A DNA stretch of 64,000 nt from Staphylococcus delphini (GTDB taxonomy: Bacteria > Bacillota > Bacilli > Staphylococcales > Staphylococcaceae): NCBI RefSeq assembly GCF_900636325.1, contig NZ_LR134263.1, positions 2,108,001 through 2,172,000 on the forward strand, written 5' to 3'. This document shows positions 35,814 to 45,935 of the stretch, in pieces. The notes below the pieces were generated by a model. That model saw nothing but the letters and a program-made list of their open reading frames with translations. It ran no database searches and had not been told where the DNA came from. Numbering within the stretch: position 1 is the stretch's first letter; each line of letters opens with the position of its first letter. Position numbers and translations under genes: made by a program.

Positions 35814-36875
35814 TTATTTACGCATCTTAGGGTCAAATGCATCACGCAATCCATCACTAAAGAGATAGAAAAATAGAATTAATAAACTTAACACGACCGC
35901 TGGAATAAACAATTCATGCGGGTGGATGAGTAACATGGCACGCCCATCGTTAACAAGCGAACCTAATGATGTTCTTGGTGCTGGAACCCCGATACCGATA
36001 AAGCTTAAAAATGCCTCAAAGAAAATCGCATTCGGCACAGTGAACATAGACGTTACAATAATCGCACCTAACGTATTCGGTAAAATATGTTTGAAAATTA
36101 ATTTTAAATTGGATGACCCTAACGTGCGTGACGCTAAAACGAATTCTTGGTTTTTCAATTTTAAAAATTCTCCACGTACGACACGACTCATGCCAATCCA
36201 TCCTGTAATCGTCATCGCTAAAATAATTGTCCAAATCGATGGCGCAAAAATTAAGACGAATAAAATGACGACAATTAACGTTGGAATTGAAGAAATAATT
36301 TCAATAATACGCTGCATGACATCATCGACGCGTCCACCGAAATAACCAGAAATCGCACCGTAAATGACACCGATAAAAATGTCTAACAACGCTGCAACGA
36401 GTCCGATAAAGAGTGAAACTTGTGTCCCTTCCCACGTACGCGTCCATAAATCACGTCCGAGTTGATCTGTTCCAAACCAGAAATTTTCAGTCACATTTGC
36501 CTTTTCATAAGCATTCCCATCGACACCTTGACCATCAAATGGGAGGAACGGCACTTGATCTAATACTGCAATTTTCGCCGGTAAGTTACGACGTTGGACA
36601 TCTTGTTCTGCATAATCGTGACCATTTAACAGAGGCCCGATTAAAGCGAATAAGATGATAATCACAAGGCCTATCATCCCAACTACCGCAAGTCTATTAC
36701 GCTTTAATTGTGCCCAAGCATCTTGCCAAAATGTGCGACCCTCACGTTGAAATTCTTGTTCTCCACTATCCGGTGCACCTGTACGAATAAAATCTTCGTG
36801 CATAATTCCAGAGGTTTGCGCTACTGTCGCGCCTGAATGATCATCTTGTGGTAAATGACGTTCTTGATTTGACAT
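35814..36875 (-). CDS. oppC: Oligopeptide ABC transporter permease OppC
   Basis: 353 residues. A long hydrophilic N-terminus (about 60 residues) precedes the OppC_N helix and five further helices. The EAA loop region is VVRGEFLKLKNQEFVLASRTLGSS...HILPNTLGAIIV. A large extracytoplasmic loop follows the first helix. It pairs with OppB. Its start codon overlaps the oppB stop (TAATG). Confidence 0.94.
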   Translation of the reverse strand: MSNQERHLPQDDHSGATVAQTSGIMHEDFIRTGAPDSGEQEFQREGRTFWQDAWAQLKRNRLAVVGMIGLVIIILFALIGPLLNGHDYAEQDVQRRNLPAKIAVLDQVPFLPFDGQGVDGNAYEKANVTENFWFGTDQLGRDLWTRTWEGTQVSLFIGLVAALLDIFIGVIYGAISGYFGGRVDDVMQRIIEIISSIPTLIVVILFVLIFAPSIWTIILAMTITGWIGMSRVVRGEFLKLKNQEFVLASRTLGSSNLKLIFKHILPNTLGAIIVTSMFTVPNAIFFEAFLSFIGIGVPAPRTSLGSLVNDGRAMLLIHPHELFIPAVVLSLLILFFYLFSDGLRDAFDPKMRK

Positions 36876-37801
36876 TATTTTTTACCCCCTTGCAAACGAA
36901 TTCGTGGATCAATCAAACCGTAAAGGACGTCCACAATGAAAATTGAAGCGATAAACAATGTACTGAATAGTAATGTGATCGCCATAATCACTGAGAAGTC
37001 ATTTGTCGTAATTGAACGCACAAACTGGTCACCAAGTCCTGGCACACCGAAAATATTTTCAATCGTTAATGTCCCAGTTAAAATACTTGCTAACATCGGT
37101 ACAAGGATTGTGACAACTGGAATGAGTGCGTTTCGTAACGCGTGTCCGAATAATACTCTTGCTGTCGAATTCCCTTTTGCTCGAGCAAGTAATATGTAAT
37201 CAGAACTCAACACTTCAATCATTTCTGCTCGAATGTATCGTGCAACTGTCGCTAATACAACTGCTGATAATGCGAGTGATGGTAAGATTGCCGTAGATAT
37301 CCCTTCCCAACCTGCTACCGGGAACCATTGTAAACGTACCGCGAACACGTATTGCAATAATACGGCTAATACGAATGACGGTACCGAAATGGCGATAACC
37401 GATATAAAGGTGGCGAGATAATCGACCCATGTGTTTTGTCGGGTCGCTGCAATCACTCCGAGTATCACCCCTAAAATGACACCAATAACCATCGCAAATA
37501 AGCCCATTTGAAACGACGGCACGAGTCTCGGTTTGATGAGATCCCAAACAGGTTGGTTGTCATATTGGAATGAATTACCAAAATCTCCTTTTACAACATT
37601 TTTCATATAGTTGCCGTACTGAACAGGTAGTGGATCATTTAATCCATATTTCTCATTCAAAATTGTCTTTTGTTGTTCACTTAACTTTTCATCGTTAAAT
37701 GGTGAACCTGGCATTAATTTCATCAAGAAAAATGTAATGGTTACAATGATGAATAGAGAAATGACCATATACAGCAAACGCTTTAACGTATATCTAAGCA
37801 T
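36875..37801 (-). CDS. oppB: Oligopeptide ABC transporter permease OppB
   Basis: 308 residues with six membrane helices and the EAA motif region RAEMIEVLSSDYILLARAKG...FGHALRNALIPVV. It is the first gene of the opp operon. The start ATG 37801 follows a GGGGGTAAAAATCA ribosome site and a promoter at 37864-37892. Confidence 0.94.
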   Translation of the reverse strand: MLRYTLKRLLYMVISLFIIVTITFFLMKLMPGSPFNDEKLSEQQKTILNEKYGLNDPLPVQYGNYMKNVVKGDFGNSFQYDNQPVWDLIKPRLVPSFQMGLFAMVIGVILGVILGVIAATRQNTWVDYLATFISVIAISVPSFVLAVLLQYVFAVRLQWFPVAGWEGISTAILPSLALSAVVLATVARYIRAEMIEVLSSDYILLARAKGNSTARVLFGHALRNALIPVVTILVPMLASILTGTLTIENIFGVPGLGDQFVRSITTNDFSVIMAITLLFSTLFIASIFIVDVLYGLIDPRIRLQGGKK

Positions 37802-37863
37802 TGATTTTTACCCCCTACTTACGAATTAACATTCCCTTCCAAATTTTCAGAAATATTAATGCC

Positions 37864-37892
37864 ATTATAGACTTTTCATAAAATTTAATCAA
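37864..37892 (-). promoter_or_regulatory. Promoter of the oppBCDFA operon
   Basis: TTGATT (37887-37892), 17-bp spacer, TATAAT (37864-37869) on the minus strand lies about 60 nt before oppB. CodY often controls opp in staphylococci; I do not see a confident CodY box. Confidence 0.65.
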
Positions 37893-38045
37893 TACAGTTT
37901 TAATTTAATGCAATAAAGTTTATAGCGTTGCAAGCTTTGCACCAACCGTTTTAAACGTTAATAAAATTTTTGGCTGTTAAGAATTTAATGCCAAATGATG
38001 CACTTTCGTTTACAATGATGTAAGTAAATACTAAAAAGGACTGAA

Positions 38046-38426
38046 ATGATGAAAACTTTAAACAAAAATGCACTGATTTATATTTTATTGACACCTATTG
38101 GAAGCTTGATGATATGGGCATTGACGACGCACACTGTGACGCATCTATTGAATATTTTTTTTACTTTTTCTGTCTTAGTCGGCATCCTTTTATTCACTTT
38201 ATTAGTTGTGCAAGAAGGGATACTTGACGTCACTAGTTATGGTTTTAGAAAATTTCGTTATCAAATGATGCGCAAAAAAAATCGCTCACGTATAGAAGAT
38301 GATGAATTTTTTAACCCTAAAGAGCCTAAAAAAGCACATCATTTCGTATCACCATGGATTAAACCTGCTTTAATCATGCAGCTCATTTACTTTTTATTAG
38401 CGATCATTATTGCATATTTAATTTAA
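38046..38426 (+). CDS. DUF3899 membrane protein
   Basis: 126 residues: two helices at the N-terminus (about 10-25 and 33-55), a basic cytoplasmic loop (KFRYQMMRKKNRSR), an acidic stretch and a C-terminal helix (about 105-126). This is the DUF3899 pattern, and a homolog lies between oppB and fabF in S. aureus. Function unknown. AAAAAGGACTGAA precedes ATG 38046. Confidence 0.8.
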   Translation: MMKTLNKNALIYILLTPIGSLMIWALTTHTVTHLLNIFFTFSVLVGILLFTLLVVQEGILDVTSYGFRKFRYQMMRKKNRSRIEDDEFFNPKEPKKAHHFVSPWIKPALIMQLIYFLLAIIIAYLI

Positions 38427-38905
38427 AAAACTGTATATGTGTTATGCACAAATGTTTGTTTAGCATGTATATGAAGTCTGATTATTCCGAAATGTCACTG
38501 TGATGCTTGATTACTTTGAAGTTAGCCATATCATACAAGTTCAAAGTATTTATTTCGTTAATAGACATCTAGCGATACATACTGCTTTTATAGCCATATA
38601 GCAGTATGACGGCAATATGACTTTATTGCATAAACGGAATGTTTGTGACGACTTTCTACTATTATATAGTGACTTATTACTATTTCATTTTCAAATCAGA
38701 CCCTCATGTAACCATTCAAATGTACTTCTAATACAAACAGTGATGTATAACTATTCAAAGATATGAAAATTGCTTTAACCATGATATGACCCAAAAAGAC
38801 GAGGCAATTTAGAATGACCTCGTCTTTTTTATAGTTGAAAAATTAACAGAATTTTCTTATTTCACCATCATTCATTAAAAGTGATCATCCTCGCTCGTTA
38901 TCTCA
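38427..38905. other. Intergenic region between the DUF3899 gene and an MFS fragment
   Basis: It holds a strong terminator at 38793-38831 and otherwise AT-rich sequence. I see no convincing remains of an N-terminal half of the MFS gene here. Confidence 0.5.
38793..38831. terminator. Bidirectional terminator
   Basis: AAAAAGACGAGG and CCTCGTCTTTTTT form a perfect stem with A and T tracts. Confidence 0.85.
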
Positions 38906-39295
38906 ATGTTTAAAATCAATAGCCATATTAAAAATTTATATGTCATCTCCATGATATTACAAGCATTATCCTTACTCATTGTTGCATCTACATACTTTTC
39001 ACTCACGCATCCTATGCTCGTCTATAGTTTGATATTGCTCAGTAACGTGTGGTTAGGCTGTTCAATGTCGCTGAATCATATTCCATTTCAAATGATGATG
39101 CATCAAATGATTGAAGAACATTTCAAATCACGCGTATTTTCATTAACACAAAGTATTGTATCCGGTTTGACCCTCTTATCGTATGTCTTATTTGAGTTGT
39201 TAGTCCCGCTTCACTATGGTATCGTCTATGTCGTTTGTGCTGTCCTCGCATTCATCGTCGTACTGTTTTTTAGAAAAAGTTACAGACATGAATAA
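38906..39295 (+). pseudogene. C-terminal fragment of an MFS transporter
   Basis: 129 residues with four membrane helices (about 8-27, 36-55, 83-103 and 105-123) and the MFS-like loop MIEEHFKSRVFSLTQSIVSG between helices 2 and 3. MFS carriers are normally about 400 residues with 12 helices, so only a third remains. ATG 38906 has no ribosome site and a terminator stands 75 nt upstream, so it is probably a relic. It could in principle be a small membrane protein. Confidence 0.55.
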
Positions 39296-39296
39296 A

Positions 39297-39334
39297 GCGA
39301 TGACACCCTCTATCGTCATAGAAAGCATCATCGC
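39297..39334 (-). terminator. fabF terminator
   Basis: GCGATGA and TCATCGC pair around a long loop that itself contains CTATCGTCATAG-type pairing. It lies 15 nt after fabF. The minus-strand T-run is weak. Confidence 0.5.
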
Positions 39335-39348
39335 TGAGTTTTATCATT

Positions 39349-40593
39349 CTATTCACTATATTTCTTGAAAATTAATACAGCATTGTGTCCACCAAATCCT
39401 AAACTGTTACTCATTGCGTATTCGATGTCATGATCCACCGCAACGTTTGGTGTAATATCTAAGTCAATTTCTGGATCTGGTGAATTTGCATGGATAGTCG
39501 GTGCGATTTTACTATCACGGATGGATAAAATAGAGAAAATCGCTTCAACACCACCTGTTGCACCTAATAAGTGACCCGTCATTGATTTTGTAGAACTAAT
39601 TTTAAGGTTATACGCTGCTTCACCAAACGTATTTTTAACCGCTTGAATTTCAGATAAGTCGCCTACTGGTGTACTTGTGCCGTGAGCATTGAGGTACTGG
39701 ATGTCGCTCGGTTGGATACCTGCATCTTTAATCGCAGCTTCCATCGCACGAGAACCCCCTTCACCTTCTGGACCTGGCGCAGTAATATGATATGCATCAC
39801 CTGTCGCACCGTATCCGACAAGCTCAGCATAAATTTTCGCGCCACGTGCTTGTGCAGATTCTAATGATTCTAAAATTAAAATCCCTGCACCTTCACCCAT
39901 GACAAAACCGTCACGACCTTCTTGGAATGGACGACATGCTGTTTCGATATCACCGTTTGTAGTTAATGCACGGCTCGCACTGAACCCTGCAATAGACATA
40001 TGTGTGATTGGCGCTTCTGTTCCACCTGCAATCATCACATCTGCATCGCCACGTTCGATAATTTTAAACGCTTCACCAATAGAGTTCGTTGCAGTCGCAC
40101 ATGCTGTAACTGTTGCACCGTTTGGCCCTTTCGCACCTGTATCGATTGACACTTGTCCTGATGCCATGTCTGGAATTAACATCGGTACGAAGAAAGGACT
40201 AACGCGACGTGGTCCTTTAGCTTTCAATTGATCATATGCTTGTTCAAATGTTTCCATACCACCAATGCCTGAACCAATCCATACGCCGACACGATTCGCA
40301 TTCGTTTCATCAATAGTAAGTCCTGAATCTGTTAACGCTTCACGTGATGCTACAACGGCATATTGTGTAAAACGCGCCATTTTACGTGCTTCTTTTTTAG
40401 GAATAAAGTCTTCTACATTAAAATCTTTCAGTTCTCCACCAATGTGTACTTGGTAAGGTTCAGTATCGATTCTTGTAATTTTATCGATACCATTCACACC
40501 TTTTAATGCATTTTCCCACATTGTCGGGACATCATTTCCGATTGGTGATAAGCCACCAAGACCTGTCACTACAACACGCTGTTTTTTTGTCAT
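39349..40593 (-). CDS. fabF: 3-oxoacyl-[acyl-carrier-protein] synthase II (FabF)
   Basis: 414 residues. The catalytic Cys lies in [17 protein letters not shown] (about 160-175) and the two His residues in [12 protein letters not shown] (about 303) and [14 protein letters not shown] (about 340). It condenses malonyl-ACP with longer acyl-ACPs in chain elongation. I chose ATG 40593 ([11 protein letters not shown]), eight bases after GGAGG; ATG 40599 is too close to the ribosome site. It follows fabH by 18 nt in a FapR-type operon. Confidence 0.96.
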   Translation of the reverse strand: MTKKQRVVVTGLGGLSPIGNDVPTMWENALKGVNGIDKITRIDTEPYQVHIGGELKDFNVEDFIPKKEARKMARFTQYAVVASREALTDSGLTIDETNANRVGVWIGSGIGGMETFEQAYDQLKAKGPRRVSPFFVPMLIPDMASGQVSIDTGAKGPNGATVTACATATNSIGEAFKIIERGDADVMIAGGTEAPITHMSIAGFSASRALTTNGDIETACRPFQEGRDGFVMGEGAGILILESLESAQARGAKIYAELVGYGATGDAYHITAPGPEGEGGSRAMEAAIKDAGIQPSDIQYLNAHGTSTPVGDLSEIQAVKNTFGEAAYNLKISSTKSMTGHLLGATGGVEAIFSILSIRDSKIAPTIHANSPDPEIDLDITPNVAVDHDIEYAMSNSLGFGGHNAVLIFKKYSE

Positions 40594-40611
40594 ATTCATT
40601 TCCTCCTCTAT

Positions 40612-41553
40612 TTATTTACCCCATCTGATGACGATTGAGCCCCAAGTGAGTCCGCCACCGAAGCCTACAAAAACAACGACATCATCGTCTTTAATACGTC
40701 CATTTTCTAGTTCTTGTTTGACACTGAGCGGGATAGAAGCTGCTGATGTGTTACCAAATTTATCCACTGAAACACTCATTTTCTCTTTTGGTAAATTTAA
40801 TCGTTGACGCGCGGATTCCATAATACGGATATTCGCTTGGTGTGGAATAAACATATTAATGTCATCTGGGCCTAAATTCGCTTTTTCAACTGCACGTTGT
40901 GACGATTCACCCATCACACGTACCGCAAATTTGAAAACTTCGCGGCCATTCATACGAATAAAGTTTGTTTCTTGATCTTGGTAAAGGTATTTGCCACCAA
41001 CACCATCTGAACCTAACTCATAGCTCAGAATACCACGATTTTCAGATACTTCGCCAATAATCACTGCACCTGCACCGTCTCCAAACAGAATAGCAGTTGA
41101 ACGGTCATTTAAATCTGTAATTTTTGAAAGTTTATCTGCACCGACTACAAGCACATTTTGATATTCACCTGATAATACAAATGAACGCGCCGTAACGATA
41201 CCGTACATAAATCCAGAACATGCGGCTAATTGATCCATAGATGCAACTTTACCGAGTCCTAGTCTCTGTTGTAACATATTTGCCACTGTTGGAAAACGAT
41301 GATCTCCAGTAGATGTTGCAACAATAACCATGTCTATGTCTTGTGCATCGATACCTGCATCTTCAATCGCACGAATACTTGCTTCATACGCTAAATCAGA
41401 TGTATCTTGATTCTCATCTGCCCATCTACGTTCTTTAATCCCAGTCATTTGTGAAATCCATTCGTCAGAAGTATCTAGGTATGATTCAAAATATGCATTA
41501 TCGACAACACGATCTGGGGCATATGCGCCAAATCCTTTAATACCTACATTCAT
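40612..41553 (-). CDS. fabH: 3-oxoacyl-[acyl-carrier-protein] synthase III (FabH)
   Basis: 313 residues. The catalytic triad is visible: Cys in [10 protein letters not shown] (about 112), His in [10 protein letters not shown] (about 238) and Asn in [10 protein letters not shown] (about 268). It starts fatty-acid synthesis by joining a branched or straight acyl-CoA primer to malonyl-ACP. It is the first gene of fabHF, with a perfect palindromic FapR-like site 27 nt upstream and GAAGGTG as ribosome site. Confidence 0.97.
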   Translation of the reverse strand: MNVGIKGFGAYAPDRVVDNAYFESYLDTSDEWISQMTGIKERRWADENQDTSDLAYEASIRAIEDAGIDAQDIDMVIVATSTGDHRFPTVANMLQQRLGLGKVASMDQLAACSGFMYGIVTARSFVLSGEYQNVLVVGADKLSKITDLNDRSTAILFGDGAGAVIIGEVSENRGILSYELGSDGVGGKYLYQDQETNFIRMNGREVFKFAVRVMGESSQRAVEKANLGPDDINMFIPHQANIRIMESARQRLNLPKEKMSVSVDKFGNTSAASIPLSVKQELENGRIKDDDVVVFVGFGGGLTWGSIVIRWGK

Positions 41554-41579
41554 GGTTTGAACACCTTCTTTTAAATTTT

Positions 41580-41596
41580 TTAATACCAGGTATTAA
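41580..41596 (-). promoter_or_regulatory. Candidate FapR operator of fabHF
   Basis: TTAATACCTGGTATTAA on the minus strand is a perfect 17-nt inverted repeat matching the FapR pattern TTA-TACC-n-GGTA-TAA. It lies where the -10 region or transcription start of fabHF should be. It is stronger in symmetry than the fabI site at 16104. Confidence 0.7.
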
Positions 41597-41702
41597 TTTA
41601 ACATATTGTCACAAAAAAAGACAAGTGACATGCTAGGGATGGTATACAAAACATCTCAAGCGTACTATAATAGAATTATCAGTTAAATGGAGGCAATATA
41701 CA

Positions 41703-41900
41703 ATGAAATACTTCATCACATTGATTTGGGCTATTTTACTTGTAGAAATGATTAATTTCGTTTTAAATAGCTTGAGTGGTGGCGGTCCACTCAATGTTGT
41801 GACACCACTGTTTGTCGCTGTCATTATGGTGATTGCACTTGCATTGTTAGATGTTGCAACGACACCACCTAAACAATCACAAGATACGAATGAGATTTGA
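41703..41900 (+). CDS. DUF2929 (YjzD-like) small membrane protein
   Basis: 65 residues with two membrane helices (about 3-20 and 33-53) separated by LSGGGPLNVVTPLF, the DUF2929 pattern. It is divergent from fabHF, as in S. aureus and Bacillus (yjzD). A TATAAT box stands about 35 nt upstream and GGAGGC is the ribosome site. Function unknown. Confidence 0.85.
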   Translation: MKYFITLIWAILLVEMINFVLNSLSGGGPLNVVTPLFVAVIMVIALALLDVATTPPKQSQDTNEI

Positions 41901-42004
41901 CATAGTATGTAATTTTGAAAAGGTTAGATGTTGAACAGAAGTTTTGTTCAATGTCTTGCCTTTTTTACATATGCCACACGTATTTCAAAGCACTTGCTAT
42001 ATGT

Positions 42005-42046
42005 AAAAAAACTGACGAGACTTCCATCATGCCTCATCAGTTTTTA
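42005..42046. terminator. Bidirectional terminator between the DUF2929 and acid phosphatase genes
   Basis: AAAAAACTGACGAG and CTCATCAGTTTTT pair around a 13-nt loop, with T-runs in both directions for two converging genes. Confidence 0.8.
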
Positions 42047-42060
42047 AGGTTGAGTAAAAT

Positions 42061-42966
42061 TTACTGCATTTCATATGATTTTACTTTATTTGTTTTCGCA
42101 TCAAAGTAACGTAATGACTGTTCACGACTTTGAATTTTTTTATTGTTTTCTAAGCCGTAGTTATTGTCGTATAATGTCGCTTCCCAGCTGCCATACATTG
42201 GGTTAGGGAAAATGATGTACTTGCTACCGAAATCATCTTCATGTTGCTTCACTAAAGCTTCACGTGACTTCGCTGTCGGTTCTTTAGGCTCATCAAAGTC
42301 TAATAAGTTGTCACCAAATAACATCACTAAATTGTAATCTGTACGTACTTTATCACGACGTTCAGTTTTACCTTTTTCCCCTTCTTTTTTCAATAACACA
42401 TGCTTTTTATCGGCTTGTGGTAACTTTTCATTTCTTAAGTTTTTGATTGTCGCGTCTAAATCTTTTTCATGTGAACGATCTGATACATAAAAGATTTCAA
42501 CATCATGACGATCTGCATATTTCAAGAATGATTTCGCACCATATACAGGTTTCGCTTGTGCAGATTGTACCCATTCATGCCAACCTTCTGGGAAAGATTG
42601 ACCTTTTAATGCATTCGTTGCTTGATACGGTGAGTTATCGAGTACCGTTTCATCAATATCAAGGACGATCGCTAACTTTTTACCACCGTGGTGATTTTTA
42701 ATTTTCTTGCTTAATGTTTCTTTTGCTGCGTTATAACCTTGTGCATACAACGCTTTAGCTTCTGCTGAGTTTTGATACCAAGCCACACTCATGATGTTTT
42801 GTTGACCTAGCGTTTGTGCTGCTTTATCTTTCTCTTTTGTTTCGTGCTTTTCTGTTTGTTCTGTTTTAACCGCGCCACTACCTGAAGCATATGTTGCTGT
42901 CGATACGCTAGAAGAAACGATGCCTAATGCTAAAAGTGCTGCTGATGCTTTTGTCCATTTATTCAA
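42061..42966 (-). CDS. Secreted acid phosphatase, HAD class B/C (5'-nucleotidase e(P4) type)
   Basis: About 301 residues. The signal peptide is MNKWTKASAALLALGIVSSS...ATYA, with cleavage expected after ATYA; there is no lipobox Cys, unlike the e(P4) lipoprotein. The DDDD phosphohydrolase motif is LDIDETVLDNSPY (about 105-117), followed by FYVSDRS and the acidic MLFGDNLLDF. I chose TTG 42966, six bases after AAGGTG, as it yields a proper signal peptide; the frame is open 19 codons further without support. It probably releases phosphate from nucleotides outside the cell. Confidence 0.88.
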   Translation of the reverse strand: MNKWTKASAALLALGIVSSSVSTATYASGSGAVKTEQTEKHETKEKDKAAQTLGQQNIMSVAWYQNSAEAKALYAQGYNAAKETLSKKIKNHHGGKKLAIVLDIDETVLDNSPYQATNALKGQSFPEGWHEWVQSAQAKPVYGAKSFLKYADRHDVEIFYVSDRSHEKDLDATIKNLRNEKLPQADKKHVLLKKEGEKGKTERRDKVRTDYNLVMLFGDNLLDFDEPKEPTAKSREALVKQHEDDFGSKYIIFPNPMYGSWEATLYDNNYGLENNKKIQSREQSLRYFDAKTNKVKSYEMQ

Positions 42967-43093
42967 GTTCTTCACCTTTTCTATGTATAATGCGCGAATT
43001 TGGTTAATATTAAATTCACACATCTATATTAAAACCTTTTTCAGTAAATCTCAATATTTCTATTAAATTTTTTATGTTTATGACAACGAAAGA

Positions 43094-43124
43094 AAGACTG
43101 GAAGCTTCATTGTCTCCCAGTCTC
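43094..43124 (-). terminator. clpB terminator
   Basis: AGACTGG and CCCAGTCT with extra G-A-rich pairing, followed on the minus strand by TTTCTTTC just after clpB. Confidence 0.65.
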
Positions 43125-43134
43125 TACCTTGAAT

Positions 43135-45759
43135 CTATTCGTTTTCACTCTCTACGCTTTGCGGTTTTTCTACTTCAAAATGAATGTCGCCATCTTTCAA
43201 GTCACCACGTACGATTGTGCCTTCTGGTAAATTTTCTTTAATCATCATACGTGCAAGTGGTGTTTCGACATGTCGCTGTACGAAGCGTTTAAGTGGGCGT
43301 GCACCAAATTGTGGTTCGTATGCTGTTTCACCCATCCATTTTGCTGCTTCGTCTGAAATTTCTAATGTAATACGTTGATCCATTAAGCGCATGTTCAAGT
43401 TAATCAAGATTTTATCGACAATCATTTGCATGTCATCCACAGTTAATGGTTTGAATAATACGATATCGTCCATACGGTTTAAAATTTCAGGTTTAAAGTA
43501 GGCATTCAAACTGTTCATGACTGCTTTTTCTGTTGCCTCATCAATCTTGCCACTATCTTTCACATTTTCAAGTAAAATTTGTGAACCGATATTACTTGTC
43601 ATGATAATAATTGTGTTTTTGAAATCAACGCTACGTCCTTTTGAATCTGTTAAACGACCTTCATCTAAAATTTGCAGTAATACGTTAAAGACATCTGTAT
43701 GTGCTTTTTCTACCTCGTCTAACAAAATGACTGAATAAGGATTACGTCTCACTGCTTCCGTTAATTGCCCCCCTTCATCATGACCTACATAACCTGGAGG
43801 CGCTCCGATTAAACGAGAGACCGCGTGTTTTTCCATATATTCACTCATATCAATGCGAATCATATGTTTTTCAGAATCAAACAATGATGACGCTAATGAT
43901 TTGGCTAATTCTGTTTTACCGACCCCTGTTGGCCCTAAAAATAGGAATGAACCAATAGGACGATTTGGGTCTTTAATTCCTGCTCTCGCCCGTACGACCG
44001 CATCTGCGACTAAATCTACCGCACGATCTTGACCTACGACACGCTCATGTAAAATATCGGATAAGTGTAATAATTTTTCACGTTCAGTTTCGACCAATTT
44101 CGACACAGGAATACCTGTCCACTGACTGACGATTTCACCGATTTCTTCGTCTGTCACAACTTCACGAATAATGCGGTCTGAGTCTGTCCCTTTTTCTTCT
44201 TGGAATGCCGCTTCTAACGCTTTTAATTCTTTTTCTAATTCTGGTATCTTACCGTGTTGAAGAATCGCTGCTTTTTCAAGGTCATAGTTGTTTTCTGCAT
44301 CTTCTAATGCTTTACGACTTTCATCAAGCTCTGCACGTTTTTCTTGCACTTTTGCAATTTTTTCTTTTTCATTTTCCACACGTGCTTGCAATGCTGCTTG
44401 TTTTTCTTTTTCTTCAGCTAATTCTTCTTGTAATTCTTTCAAACGAATACGACTTGCTTCATCAGACTCTTTTTTCAATGCATTTTCTTCAATTTCTAAC
44501 TGCATCACACGACGATTCGCTTGGTCGAGTTCAGTTGGATTTGAACCCATTTCTGTACGAATCGTTGCTGAAGCTTGGTCGACTAAATCAATCGCTTTAT
44601 CCGGTAAGAATCGATCTGTAATATAGCGATCTGACAATTCCGCTGCCGCAACGAGTGCACGGTCTTGAATACGCACACCATGATGGACTTCATAACGTTC
44701 TTTCAAACCTCTTAAAATAGAAATCGTATCTTCAACAGTCGGCTCTGCAACCGCAACTTTTTGGAAACGACGCTCTAACGCAGAATCTTTTTCAATATAT
44801 TCACGATACTCATTTAATGTTGTCGCACCAATACAGTGCAATTCACCTCTAGCTAACATCGGTTTCAACATATTGCCGGCATCCATCGCACCGTCCGTTT
44901 TACCTGCACCGACCAACATATGAATTTCATCTATAAAGAGTAAAATACGGCCTTCTGATTCTTTCACTTCTTTCAATACCGCTTTGAGTCGTTCTTCAAA
45001 TTCACCACGGTATTTCGCACCTGCAACGAGCGCACTCAAGTCTAACTCAAACACAGTCTTATCAAGCAATGAATCCGGCACATCTCTTTTTACGATACGT
45101 TGTGCCAATCCTTCAACAATCGCCGTTTTACCGACACCGGGTTCACCGATAAGCACAGGGTTGTTTTTCGTTTTTCGACTTAAAATGCGAATCGTATTAC
45201 GAATTTCTTCATCACGACCAATGACAGGGTCCATGTTGCCTTTACGGACTTCTTCAACGAGGTCACGACCATATTTTGCTAATGCTTCGTAGTTTACTTC
45301 AGGATTTTGTGTAGTCACATGATTCCCTCCTCTTATCTTTTTAATGATTTCAATGATGACCTCTTTTTTACCGTCAACAAATTGCTTCGTCGTTTCATCA
45401 ACATCGATGGCCGCACGTAAAACATGTTCCATCGAAATATATTGATCATCATATGCTTGCATGTAATTTTCAGCTTTAACGAATAAATTGTTCATTTGAG
45501 GGGACATATATTGCCCGTATTGGACGTTGTCACCTTTCACTGTAGGATAATTTTTTAGCTTGTCCTCATAAGCTTGGTTTAAAGCATGCGTATCAATGTT
45601 TGCACGTTCTAAAATACTTTGGAATAAGCTTTCTGGTGCTTCGAGAACTGCTTTTAATACAGCCTCTACTTCTACATTTGTTAATTTGTACGTTTTCGCA
45701 TGTTCAATTGCTTTTTGAAGTGCATTTTGAATCGCATGTGTCATTTGATTAATGTCCAA
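43135..45759 (-). CDS. clpB: Disaggregase chaperone ClpB
   Basis: 874 residues. An N-terminal domain is followed by the first AAA+ module (Walker [10 protein letters not shown] near 205, Walker [16 protein letters not shown]), a long coiled-coil middle domain (about 405-530, rich in Glu/Lys) and a second AAA+ module (Walker [10 protein letters not shown] near 605, Walker [12 protein letters not shown]). ClpB rescues aggregated proteins together with DnaK. The start is TTG 45759 behind AAAGGAGTG, matching the MDIN N-terminus of S. aureus. Two CtsR boxes flank a consensus promoter, so heat-shock control by CtsR is expected. N-terminal residues are more divergent than the AAA modules. Confidence 0.97.
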   Translation of the reverse strand: MDINQMTHAIQNALQKAIEHAKTYKLTNVEVEAVLKAVLEAPESLFQSILERANIDTHALNQAYEDKLKNYPTVKGDNVQYGQYMSPQMNNLFVKAENYMQAYDDQYISMEHVLRAAIDVDETTKQFVDGKKEVIIEIIKKIRGGNHVTTQNPEVNYEALAKYGRDLVEEVRKGNMDPVIGRDEEIRNTIRILSRKTKNNPVLIGEPGVGKTAIVEGLAQRIVKRDVPDSLLDKTVFELDLSALVAGAKYRGEFEERLKAVLKEVKESEGRILLFIDEIHMLVGAGKTDGAMDAGNMLKPMLARGELHCIGATTLNEYREYIEKDSALERRFQKVAVAEPTVEDTISILRGLKERYEVHHGVRIQDRALVAAAELSDRYITDRFLPDKAIDLVDQASATIRTEMGSNPTELDQANRRVMQLEIEENALKKESDEASRIRLKELQEELAEEKEKQAALQARVENEKEKIAKVQEKRAELDESRKALEDAENNYDLEKAAILQHGKIPELEKELKALEAAFQEEKGTDSDRIIREVVTDEEIGEIVSQWTGIPVSKLVETEREKLLHLSDILHERVVGQDRAVDLVADAVVRARAGIKDPNRPIGSFLFLGPTGVGKTELAKSLASSLFDSEKHMIRIDMSEYMEKHAVSRLIGAPPGYVGHDEGGQLTEAVRRNPYSVILLDEVEKAHTDVFNVLLQILDEGRLTDSKGRSVDFKNTIIIMTSNIGSQILLENVKDSGKIDEATEKAVMNSLNAYFKPEILNRMDDIVLFKPLTVDDMQMIVDKILINLNMRLMDQRITLEISDEAAKWMGETAYEPQFGARPLKRFVQRHVETPLARMMIKENLPEGTIVRGDLKDGDIHFEVEKPQSVESENE

Positions 45760-45796
45760 AATGTCTCACTCCTTTATTGAAATAGGTCGGATTGAC

Positions 45797-45813
45797 TTTG
45801 ACTTTCTTTGACC
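45797..45813 (-). promoter_or_regulatory. CtsR operator 1 of clpB
   Basis: GGTCAAAGAAAGTCAAA on the minus strand matches the CtsR heptad repeat (A/G)GTCAAANANAGTCAAA and is followed by a third AGTCAA half. It lies just downstream of the -10 box. Confidence 0.85.
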
Positions 45814-45821
45814 TTAATTCT

Positions 45822-45850
45822 ATTATAAGGCCACATTCACTAAAAATCAA
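45822..45850 (-). promoter_or_regulatory. Sigma-A promoter of clpB
   Basis: TTGATT (45845-45850), 17-bp spacer and TATAAT (45822-45827) lie between the two CtsR boxes, which would block polymerase from both sides. Confidence 0.8.
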
Positions 45851-45858
45851 TCGATAAC

Positions 45859-45875
45859 TTTGACTTTTTTTGACT
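45859..45875 (-). promoter_or_regulatory. CtsR operator 2 of clpB
   Basis: AGTCAAAAAAAGTCAAA on the minus strand is a perfect CtsR box just upstream of the -35 element. Confidence 0.88.
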
Positions 45876-45935
45876 ATTTTTTTAATGCTTCCTCATATAT
45901 TTAACCCCATTCAGCTTTTTCAATCATTAAAAATA

